In this document: positions 16,644 to 21,896 of the stretch, one piece after another | Layout of the letters: every line of letters begins with the position of its first letter | How positions within the stretch are numbered: position 1 is the stretch's first letter | Source of the DNA: a virus | Strand: one strand, 5' to 3' | Length of the DNA stretch: 21,896 bases | Virus record (IMG/VR): IMGVR_UViG_3300022934_000231 | Location: 1 to 21,896 of that record | The notes under the pieces: model-generated | The model's database searches: none | What the model was told of the DNA's origin: nothing | The model's input: only the letters and a program-made list of their open reading frames with translations | Program-made: the position numbers and the translations under genes

Positions 16644-17687
16644 CTATGCCGCTATTTCAGTCCAATCAGTATCTGGATCAGGATCAATTTCAGTATACTC
16701 TGTTGAGGGGTTTGGTGCAACGTTTGTCCAAGTTGTGCTGCTGCCGGGGTCTATTTCTGTGTAACTTGTAGAAGGAGAGGGATTAATCTTATCCCAGTCG
16801 GTTGCTGGTTCTGGTATAATTTTACTCCAGACAAGAACCTGACCGACTGCGCCAGATGCCGAAACACCTAACACATTCACTACTGCATCGCCAGTAGCGA
16901 TAGATTGACCAACCTGCCCAACCGCACTCAAACCTGTCTGCGGTACAATCGCCTGACCTTTGCCTTCTGCCGTGCCAACGGCCGCTGTAGCCTCAAGTCC
17001 TGTCAAAGTCACAGAGGTGTTTTGGATTACAGCCGCTTGCCCAACTTCACCATCGCCTTCAACACCCGTCAAACTGACTACAGCGTTGATCTTAATGCTT
17101 ACAGAGCCTACCTCACCCGTCCCCTCAACACCTGTAGGTGTAAAGATCATATCGCCATTTACAGCGACAGAACCGACTTGGCCTGTACCTTCGACCCCCG
17201 TTATGGTAGGAGCAGCACCTGCTTTGACAGTAACAGAACCAACACTGCCAACAGAATCCAAACCCGTCACTGGAACATCTGTCGCACCAGATATGGTGAC
17301 AGAACCAATTTCACCAGTTCCTTCCACGCCCGTTAGGTTGACAACAATATCGGTTCTTGTTCGAGCCTCTACCGTCCCAACCTGACCTGTAGCCGACAGA
17401 ACAAACTGCTTACCGCCCCAAACGGAATCGCCCCAAGCGTTATCACTCCATGAAGAAACATTGGTTTTGAGCGGTTCTGCCCTTACACCGGGCTTTGCGG
17501 TTACACCCTCTACGCCACCTGTTGCATGAATACCTGTAACAGAAACAGATACATTCTCTGTTGCGTTTACAGTGACAGACCCTACCGAACCAGTACCTTC
17601 AACGCCAGTGACCGTCACGGATTCATCTACAACGATTAAGCCCGTGCTTCCTATCGGCTCTGAGGATATGGGAAAGCCGCTTATCAT
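16644..17687 (-). CDS. Tandem-repeat tail protein (22-residue and 11-residue repeats)
   Basis: 347 residues. AGGGG, which overlaps the upstream stop, lies 6 bases before the ATG at 17687. Copies of a motif like LTGVEGTGEVGSVTV occur from residue 25 on and fall into strict 22-residue register from about 116 to 287. Residues 78-91 hold a Trp motif, SSWSDNAWGDSVWG. The C-terminal 56 residues are five copies of an 11-residue unit of the type P.P.T.W..I. followed by a final Ala. Repeats of this style are known to me from marine phage tail proteins. The Gly/Val/Thr pattern suggests stacked beta strands, possibly a fibrous trimer. It probably builds a spacer or fibre of the tail. Repeat number is likely to vary between relatives. 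Confidence 0.88.
   Translation of the reverse strand: MISGFPISSEPIGSTGLIVVDESVTVTGVEGTGSVGSVTVNATENVSVSVTGIHATGGVEGVTAKPGVRAEPLKTNVSSWSDNAWGDSVWGGKQFVLSATGQVGTVEARTRTDIVVNLTGVEGTGEIGSVTISGATDVPVTGLDSVGSVGSVTVKAGAAPTITGVEGTGQVGSVAVNGDMIFTPTGVEGTGEVGSVSIKINAVVSLTGVEGDGEVGQAAVIQNTSVTLTGLEATAAVGTAEGKGQAIVPQTGLSAVGQVGQSIATGDAVVNVLGVSASGAVGQVLVWSKIIPEPATDWDKINPSPSTSYTEIDPGSSTTWTNVAPNPSTEYTEIDPDPDTDWTEIAA
16650..16814 (-). repeat. 11-residue protein repeat, five copies
   Basis: Residues 292-346 of the repeat protein are five exact 11-residue units: PEPATDWDKIN, PSPSTSYTEID, PGSSTTWTNVA, PNPSTEYTEID and PDPDTDWTEIA. Pro-1, Thr-5, an aromatic at 7 and Ile/Val at 10 are constant. Confidence 0.88.
16827..17342 (-). 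repeat. 22-residue protein repeat array
   Basis: Eight consecutive units in exact 66-base register encode residues about 116-287 of the repeat protein. The key Gly falls at residues 120, 142, 164, 186, 208, 230, 252 and 274. Core pattern: TG[VL]EGTG.VGSV.V. Degenerate copies precede the array. DNA identity between copies is lower than protein identity, so the array is not freshly duplicated. Confidence 0.85.
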
Positions 17688-17696
17688 AGGCAGCCC

Positions 17697-18434
17697 CTAG
17701 TCTAACTTTTCTATGCTGAAGTGACTATTTGCACCTATTAATTGTACCGTGCCAGAAAGAGATTCCTGAGCAAAAAATAAATTCACTTCATCACTCGCTG
17801 AAAGCTCGTATATGGCCATTAAGTTTGTAGATGCCTCGTTGTGACCACTTGTGTTACGAATGTAATCACTGGCACTTCTTTCAGACTCAACTGTACTGTT
17901 TACACCAAAGGCCACTGAAACATTAGGTCTTGTAATAGTGGCAGAAAACCAGCAGTTGACGTAACAACGGTATATTCCGTCCCTTGGAACAGTTACACCA
18001 CTGGTTGCAATCGTAAACCCACCATAATTGAAGGTAGTCGAAGTGTTAAAGCAATCTCTTTGTGTTTGTGTAGCACTGCTGTTTACTGAGCCGTTGTTTG
18101 ATAAGGGCGTTTGCAAACCAACAAAGCCCGAAGCCGCCGCAGGAACACTGATGAAAACATCCTTAGTTCCCGCAGAAAGGTTAACAGCAGAACCACTATT
18201 TGAGCTTGCAAGAATAGTGTCTCGTGAAAGAGTTGTTCCTGAAGACGTGAACGTACCAACGCCTGTTTCCCATGCGGAATTGGTATCATCCACAATTACA
18301 TAATATGTTTCGTCGCCATTAGACAAAGCAGAGCTAAACGACTGGAAGTTAGTAGCGGCACCCGCCAATGTAAGAGTGCCTGTCCCAGTCGTTGTTGTTG
18401 TCTCTTTTACTCTGTCTGCAAGGACTATCGCCAT
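17697..18434 (-). CDS. Tail protein with C1q-like C-terminal domain, candidate receptor binder
   Basis: 245 residues. The ATG at 18434 follows the upstream stop directly (TAAATG). Residues 1-100 (AIVLADRVKETTTTTGTGT, SGTTLSRDTILASSNSGSAV, LSAGTKDVFISVPA) are a conserved N-terminal domain seen in many marine phage structural proteins, probably the anchor. Residues about 124-245 have the strand order of a C1q/TNF-like jelly roll: FNYGGFTIATSGVTVPRDGI, YRCYVNCWFSATI, TNLMAIYELSASDEVNLFFA, and a final GANSHFSIEKLD. Jelly rolls of this kind trimerise and are used as adhesive tips. Receptor binding is inferred from the fold, which I judge from pattern only. Confidence 0.88.
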   Translation of the reverse strand: MAIVLADRVKETTTTTGTGTLTLAGAATNFQSFSSALSNGDETYYVIVDDTNSAWETGVGTFTSSGTTLSRDTILASSNSGSAVNLSAGTKDVFISVPAAASGFVGLQTPLSNNGSVNSSATQTQRDCFNTSTTFNYGGFTIATSGVTVPRDGIYRCYVNCWFSATITRPNVSVAFGVNSTVESERSASDYIRNTSGHNEASTNLMAIYELSASDEVNLFFAQESLSGTVQLIGANSHFSIEKLD

Positions 18435-18884
18435 TTATGCAATCCGAATAATAGCGTTTGAAGCATCCGCTGTTGGGAACACAATCTGAAAATCACCCGC
18501 AGTAGATGTCTTGTCCGCACCAAAATCCAAAACGACCACAGAGTTAGTAGTTCCTGTGCCAGAACCTTCAGTAGTGTTGTAGATCAACGCGCCACGGGCA
18601 GTAATTGTCGCAGTTGTAAACGTAAGGTCATCAAAGTCGGTGAACGCGGTTGTCCCAGAAGATGAAGGGTTTACGTTAGTCAACGTCCCGCCGCCTGCTG
18701 AATACGAACCAGACGCACTAACTTCGTTTGTAGCTGTGTAGTCTGTAGTCGATGCGTCAAAGGACGCATTGTTGTCATACAAAGCAAGTTTGAAGGTGTC
18801 GCCACCTGATGCCAAAAAGTTGTGACCGCCCTCAAGAAGCTCTTTCTTGAAAGAAGTACACATAAAGTTGCCGCTGAAAGCCAT
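18435..18884 (-). CDS. Small conserved virion structural protein
   Basis: 149 residues. A strong AAGGAGA site lies inside the end of the upstream gene, and a single base separates that gene's stop from the ATG at 18884. Conserved-looking blocks are FMCTSFKKELLEGGHNFLAS, GDTFKLALYDNNASFDAST, TDFDDLTFTTATITARGALI, VVLDFGADKTSTAGDFQIVF and ASNAIIRIA. The N-terminus is helical and the remainder beta-rich. I recall this protein in many marine myo- and podoviruses, usually next to fibre genes, without a proven role. A decoration, head-completion or tail-tip role are all possible. The neighbouring C1q-like protein starts immediately after its stop. Confidence 0.88.
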   Translation of the reverse strand: MAFSGNFMCTSFKKELLEGGHNFLASGGDTFKLALYDNNASFDASTTDYTATNEVSASGSYSAGGGTLTNVNPSSSGTTAFTDFDDLTFTTATITARGALIYNTTEGSGTGTTNSVVVLDFGADKTSTAGDFQIVFPTADASNAIIRIA

Positions 18885-18885
18885 G

Positions 18886-19182
18886 TTAGAGTCTCCTTAT
18901 GAGTTCAGCCAAGTCGGGGTGTCCCGCATCTTTGAGTGCATTATACACAGTTGTGCGGTCACTGCGAATAGCTTGACGCATATAATATGCAACGAGCTTT
19001 TCGATGTGCTTAGAAAAAGCACGGGCTTGGTCTCTTATACCCGGATGGGCAGTATCGGAGACCGAAATTAATTTACTGACGCATTGCTCCGCAAGTTCAT
19101 CTGGAGTAAAGCCACGATTTTCAGTCGTGCGAACCCCAACAACCGCTTCATCTTTTGGAACATTTACTTTGAGTTCGAACAT
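18886..19182 (-). CDS. Small helical conserved protein of unknown function
   Basis: 98 residues, start overlapping the upstream stop (TAATG). Blocks visible: TTENRGFTPDELAEQCVSKL, SVSDTAHPGIRDQARAFSKH, IEKLVAYYMRQAIRSDRTTV and ALKDAGHPDLAELIRRL. The sequence predicts mostly helices and has two His-Pro turns; there is no signal or membrane segment. I recall close relatives in marine phages at the same place, between an adaptor gene and a small structural gene. It could be a minor virion protein or an assembly chaperone; nothing in the sequence decides. Confidence 0.87.
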   Translation of the reverse strand: MFELKVNVPKDEAVVGVRTTENRGFTPDELAEQCVSKLISVSDTAHPGIRDQARAFSKHIEKLVAYYMRQAIRSDRTTVYNALKDAGHPDLAELIRRL

Positions 19183-19832
19183 TATTGTTTCTGCCTTATA
19201 ACTTTTCCAGTGCGATACTCGTCGGTTGTTTCTTTGGCTTCACCCAAAAGTTTCAGACCAGTCAGTGACTCATTAAAGCGTTTGTCGTAATAAGCCATCA
19301 TGTCCTGCTCCCCCTTCATGTACAGATAGGCTTCCACCAACGCACCATACAACAAAGTTAATTCCGCATTTGTACTTAACCAAGTTGTGCCGCTGTCCGC
19401 TCCCGCGGTTAAGCTAAGAGGACGGTAAAAATAATGCAATTCAGCGGTGTACGTCGTATCGGGTGTGGGCGCCAACATAAAATTATCTATATCAAATACC
19501 GCATAATACCGCGGCGCACCGGTTGTTGTCGAATCCGGCGTGTATGTCTGCAAAAAGCTCGGGTCTTTAAAATCCAAAAATAACTTGTCACCGTCGGTGC
19601 CGGCAAGACTCAACGAAAAGGGTGCAAGAAAATCACTGGGACATGCCAAATATTTATTAGATGCCGAAGTAACCGCCGTTGCATTTTTTCTAAACAAGCT
19701 AAGTTGAACGCTTTTCAAAATACGTTCTTCTGCCTGCCGAATAAACAACGGTAAATTAGAAACAAATGTAGTTTCATCGTTTTCCGTGTAGTCCTGAATT
19801 GCCTGCTTTAGCTGTGCGTATGTAAAACTCAT
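19182..19832 (-). CDS. Head-to-tail adaptor, SU10-like family
   Basis: 216 residues. The start overlaps the upstream stop by four bases (ATGA). The opening FTYAQLKQAIQDYTENDETT, then FVSNLPLFIRQAEERILKSV, followed by YLACPSDFLAPFSLSL and RYYAVFDIDNFMLAPTPDTT, matches the adaptor family I associate with phage SU10, whose subunits form a ring under the portal. The C-terminal helices (TLLYGALVEAYLYMKGEQDM, MAYYDKRFNESLTGLKLLGE) are typical of these proteins and reach up to the portal. It would connect the portal to the nozzle encoded at 8708-10627. The family call is by motif recall and is fairly sure. Confidence 0.85.
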   Translation of the reverse strand: MSFTYAQLKQAIQDYTENDETTFVSNLPLFIRQAEERILKSVQLSLFRKNATAVTSASNKYLACPSDFLAPFSLSLAGTDGDKLFLDFKDPSFLQTYTPDSTTTGAPRYYAVFDIDNFMLAPTPDTTYTAELHYFYRPLSLTAGADSGTTWLSTNAELTLLYGALVEAYLYMKGEQDMMAYYDKRFNESLTGLKLLGEAKETTDEYRTGKVIRQKQ

Positions 19833-20134
19833 GTCGTCACCACTGTAACTGCCCCGACTTTACCGAAAGCTTGCACGGGCCGCAAATTTGGCGCCTCTAC
19901 AGTCGGAATGCCAACATAGACAGACATTGCGGCCTTTACGTCAGGCCGTGCTTCCCGTAACGCTTGCGCGTCAATTACTTTGCGAAACGGCCCCAATTGC
20001 GGCTGCTTTGCTTCCCATTCGTCCTTGCCGACGACCGCCCCGGTCCACTCTTTGCGCATATCTTTATACCGATACCGAAATCCGGATCGGTCAGATATGG
20101 CATAAGCGTATTTACCCGTTGCAAATTTTGCCAT
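19829..20134 (-). CDS. Small conserved protein between the adaptor genes
   Basis: 101 residues, start overlapping the upstream stop (TAATG). The N-terminal GKYAYAISDRSGFRYRYKDM and the following RKEWTGAVVGKDEWEAKQPQ, then LGPFRKVIDAQALREARP, form a compact, aromatic and basic domain found, to my recollection, in many marine phages. The C-terminus VGAVTVVTT resembles the end of the 98-residue protein at 8412-8708. There are no cysteines or membrane segments. Its place between two connector proteins suggests a neck or head-completion role, which is inference only. Confidence 0.87.
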   Translation of the reverse strand: MAKFATGKYAYAISDRSGFRYRYKDMRKEWTGAVVGKDEWEAKQPQLGPFRKVIDAQALREARPDVKAAMSVYVGIPTVEAPNLRPVQAFGKVGAVTVVTT

Positions 20135-20802
20135 TAGTTCGTCCTAAAGTATTCATACTGAGGCACAATGTTAAACGACGACCGATCACGGTCTTCGGCC
20201 ATCGCGCGCTCAAACTCTTCTTCATAAACCGCTTTCAGCAACTGAATTCTTTCAGGCGCGCGCTTCATTGCAATGTAGTAGGCAAGCCCGGCTGCAAGAC
20301 AGGGATAGAACCGAAACGGCATATCCATTGTGTTTGTTTGCGCATCACCATCATCCATTCGCGTCAACGCATCGTATATAATAACGTCGGTGCTGTTTTC
20401 CGGCACAGGCCATACTTTTAAGTTAGGCGTAAGCTGCCGATCCAAGAAAAACTGGGACGGACGCCCCTGCGTTGTCTTGTTTGGAATGGAAATAAACGTA
20501 TCGCGACTGACCCGATCCAAAGCATAATCAGTGTCGCTTCGACGTATTACTACCGACAAAACGTCAATAATATCTGTGCCCAAGTCATATTCACCGTCAC
20601 CTTGCGTCAACGACAAGGTGCGTTGCTTGATTGTCCACTGATTCAATCCACGGTTAGCCCATTCGGCAAGCATAAGATTTAACGAACGCTTCGCAGTCCG
20701 CAAGTCATAGCCTGTGCGAACTTCTAAGCCGCAACGCTCAAAAGCCTCTTCGATGTATTCGGCTACATCAAGCTCAAAATCTTTGCTTCCAGAAGTTGTC
20801 AT
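20134..20802 (-). CDS. P22 gp4-like head-completion / adaptor protein
   Basis: 222 residues. The ATG at 20802 lies 3 bases after the stop of the Lys/Met/Gly repeat gene. The N-terminal DVAEYIEEAFERCGLEVRTG, YDLRTAKRSLNLMLAEWANR and GLNQWTIKQRTLSLTQGDGE, then EYDLGTDIIDVLSVVIRR, is the pattern I associate with marine phage relatives of P22 gp4, which binds the portal and completes the DNA-filled head. The C-terminal helices (FYPCLAAGLAYYIAMKRAPE, LLKAVYEEEFERAMAEDRDR) fit adaptor proteins. A T7 gp11-like tail tubular A role is the near alternative, with the same place in the particle. It shares general layout with the SU10-like adaptor two genes on. Confidence 0.82.
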   Translation of the reverse strand: MTTSGSKDFELDVAEYIEEAFERCGLEVRTGYDLRTAKRSLNLMLAEWANRGLNQWTIKQRTLSLTQGDGEYDLGTDIIDVLSVVIRRSDTDYALDRVSRDTFISIPNKTTQGRPSQFFLDRQLTPNLKVWPVPENSTDVIIYDALTRMDDGDAQTNTMDMPFRFYPCLAAGLAYYIAMKRAPERIQLLKAVYEEEFERAMAEDRDRSSFNIVPQYEYFRTN

Positions 20803-20805
20803 TGC

Positions 20806-20967
20806 TTACTTCTTCTTTACCGCGCCACCAGAACGCATTTTCTTAACCATGCCGCCGCCGCGCATCTTTTTGACACCGCCACCTGCGCGCATTTTCTTAA
20901 CCATGCCGCCGCCGCGCATCTTTTTTGCGTTACCCATGGCCATTTTTTTGCGAGGACTCATTGCCAT
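20806..20967 (-). CDS. 53-residue Lys/Met/Gly repeat protein
   Basis: A short gene starting at ATG 20967 with a strong AGGAGAC site 6 bases upstream, inside the end of the preceding gene (38-base overlap). It begins MAMSPRKKMAMGNA and then repeats KKMRGGGMV, KKMRAGGGV, KKMRGGGMV and KKMRSGGAV, ending KKK. Net charge is strongly positive and there are no acidic residues. Such short KKM.GGG proteins occur, as I recall, in marine phages near connector genes; DNA binding or packing inside the head is plausible but unproven. An ATG eight codons in could also serve, but the ribosome site fits the first one best. The gene that follows starts 3 bases after its stop. Confidence 0.8.
   Translation of the reverse strand: MAMSPRKKMAMGNAKKMRGGGMVKKMRAGGGVKKMRGGGMVKKMRSGGAVKKK
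20834..20925 (-). repeat. Direct DNA repeat within the Lys/Met/Gly gene
   Basis: A 38-base stretch at 20834-20871 recurs without mismatch at 20888-20925, 54 bases (18 codons) apart. Each copy covers one KKMRGGGMVKKMR-type block, so the gene grew by an in-frame duplication of two 9-residue units. Confidence 0.9.
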
Positions 20968-21532
20968 CTTTTAGTCTCCTATACAAACGCTCACGTTGTT
21001 CAAATATAGCGTCTACGTCGTACTCTTCGCTATACTTATCATAATAACCCAAATCTTTCAAAATGTATGCAGATTCTTGCACCTTCGACAAACGCTGCAC
21101 AAACGTCATCGCGTAAGGGGTATTGATATGCGGCTCAAACTCTCCGTCATCCACAAAGTCATTGCTGTCATCGTCAGGGTGAAAACCCATTAACCACAGG
21201 TCTGGATCACCGAATAAGCCGTCCGCAATCGCCTCGTTATAGTCAGAAAGTTCTTGATGAAAGCTGTCTGCGTCACGTCTGTAGAACGTATTCACCAGTA
21301 TAATTAAATCAAACTCATCGTTGAAATGAGCCATAGTGTTTATCAACGCTTGCGACCCACCATACTGAAAAATGACCGCGACTTTGCCGTCTAACCACGC
21401 ACGTTTTGCATATGGACACGGTGGCAAATCATTAAAGAAAGGGTTTTTCTTTTCAAGCGCATAAGCCGACCACGCCCTAATTTCTTCGAAAATCTGCTTT
21501 TCGTCACCAATGTAAAAGTTCATTACATTCAT
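20930..21532 (-). CDS. Conserved phage protein with PPCPYAK motif, function unknown
   Basis: 200 residues from the ATG at 21532, which overlaps the upstream stop (TAATG); a second ATG three codons on is possible. An in-frame ATG 54 bases upstream lies inside the preceding gene and is disfavoured. Motifs are AYALEKKNPFFNDLPPCPYA (23-42), AKRAWLDGKVAVIF (42-55), FDLIILVNTFY (74-84) and DPDLWLMGFHPDDDSND (109-125), an acidic stretch, and a helical C-terminus with many Tyr and Arg. I recall the FFN..PPCPYAK signature from marine phage genomes, but no proven function. The Cys and several conserved His and Asp residues could bind a metal or substrate, which is a guess. The last 38 bases overlap the next gene. 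Confidence 0.85.
   Translation of the reverse strand: MNVMNFYIGDEKQIFEEIRAWSAYALEKKNPFFNDLPPCPYAKRAWLDGKVAVIFQYGGSQALINTMAHFNDEFDLIILVNTFYRRDADSFHQELSDYNEAIADGLFGDPDLWLMGFHPDDDSNDFVDDGEFEPHINTPYAMTFVQRLSKVQESAYILKDLGYYDKYSEEYDVDAIFEQRERLYRRLKDGNESSQKNGHG
20974..20980 (-). promoter_or_regulatory. Ribosome binding site AGGAGAC that fixes a short gene
   Basis: A near-perfect Shine-Dalgarno sequence lies 6 bases before the ATG at 20967, embedded in the coding end of the upstream gene. It is the main support, with the repeat pattern, for calling the 53-residue gene. Confidence 0.75.
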
Positions 21533-21896
21533 TACGACACTGACCCCCGTGTGCGTTTGCGACGTTCTGCCATGACTTGGCCACATCCGCGAGCAACAAT
21601 ACCTTTTTTGTTGGGTTTTGGAGTGGGCCTTTTAGGCTTTGTAACACTGATTTCACCACCAAAAGCAGCGTAAGTCACCTCTGCTGCTTTCGTGTTTTTC
21701 ACAACCTGTTTGCCTTTTTTGCCTTCACGCTTCTTTTTTTGCGCTGTTGCAGCACGTTCAGATTTTGAAAGGCTATTGGCCTTTGAACGTGGCAAACACC
21801 GGTCAGGATTTTGTTTATTTTTTGACGTGCCGCATTCGCCGGCAATATTGCCAGAGCTATCGATACGAACCCAGTCTTGGTTGCGCCACTTAGCTA
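21532..21896 (-). CDS. Small basic conserved protein, 5' end beyond the window
   Basis: The frame is open from the window edge; 120 complete codons before the stop are present and the start is missing. An internal ATG at 21795 gives only 87 residues and would discard the conserved upstream part, which begins AKWRNQDWVRIDSSGNIAGE and continues CGTSKNKQNPDRCLPRSK. Then follow LSKSERAATAQKKKREGKKG and, near the end, NKKGIVARGCGQVMAERRKR. The protein is strongly basic. I recall this arrangement (W..QDWVRI.SSGNI..CGTSK....DRCLPR) from marine phage genomes, where it has no proven role. Nucleic-acid binding is a guess from charge. Three cysteines could form a metal site with partners. It lies just before the PPCPYAK gene with a TAATG junction. 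Confidence 0.82.
   Translation of the reverse strand, partial: AKWRNQDWVRIDSSGNIAGECGTSKNKQNPDRCLPRSKANSLSKSERAATAQKKKREGKKGKQVVKNTKAAEVTYAAFGGEISVTKPKRPTPKPNKKGIVARGCGQVMAERRKRTRGSVS

Noticed and set aside
10640-18434. Possible diversity-generating retroelement acting on the receptor-binding genes
   Set aside because: I see no reverse transcriptase, no C-type lectin target and no template/variable repeat pair in the window.
19888-20421. A 177-codon plus-strand open frame
   Set aside because: It lies antisense across two well-supported genes (101- and 222-residue products) and shows no motif.
20714-20974. Plus-strand open frame with repeated PPPRIFLT units
   Set aside because: It is the exact antisense of the Lys/Met/Gly repeat gene and inherits its periodicity. 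The minus-strand reading has a strong ribosome site and fits the operon.
21533-21586. Upstream ATG that would extend the PPCPYAK protein by 18 residues
   Set aside because: The extra residues are Ser/Thr/His-rich and overlap the preceding gene; the TAATG junction at 21532 fits the rest of the operon.

Overview
This window is the late (virion) gene block of a tailed double-stranded DNA phage, most likely a marine podovirus-like member of Caudoviricetes. All 21 genes I support lie on the minus strand and are packed end to end, mostly with TAATG or ATGA overlaps or gaps of a few bases. There is no tRNA, rRNA, CRISPR, integrase or transposase, and no gene-free stretch above 60 bases. The protein families recognised are types I know from uncultivated marine phages: a gp4-like adaptor, an SU10-like adaptor, a P22 gp10-like nozzle, glycine-rich adhesins and Ala/Gln-rich internal proteins. 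The host cannot be read from the sequence; base composition looks balanced, unlike the AT-rich phages of SAR11.

In transcription order (high to low coordinates), region A (21896-18886) holds a basic small protein cut by the window edge, a conserved protein with a PPCPYAK motif, a 53-residue Lys/Met/Gly repeat protein missed by ordinary length cut-offs, two adaptor-type connector proteins, and two small conserved proteins. Region B (18884-10640) is a run of surface and tail proteins: a small beta-rich structural protein, a C1q-like candidate receptor binder, a protein built of 22- and 11-residue repeats, a tail-fibre protein, a small beta protein, and two glycine-rich adhesins each followed by a small partner protein. 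It ends with a 717-residue modular tail protein that begins at GTG. Region C (10627-8171) holds the P22 gp10-like nozzle, a small tail-associated protein and a small zinc-ribbon protein. Region D (8112-1) holds four large proteins rich in Ala, Gln, Gly and Met with helical or hydrophobic stretches. They sit where podoviruses keep internal virion (DNA-ejection) proteins; the last runs off the window.

Read together, regions A and C supply the neck and tail tube, region B supplies the adhesion apparatus inserted between adaptor and nozzle genes, and region D supplies proteins probably injected with the DNA. Portal, capsid, terminase and replication genes must lie outside the window. The most notable patterns are an 18/11-residue helical repeat in the 864-residue internal protein, a possible common docking peptide at the N-termini of two tail proteins, repeat modules shared between separate tail genes, a duplicated adhesin-plus-partner cassette, and a tandem duplication at the start of the truncated internal protein.
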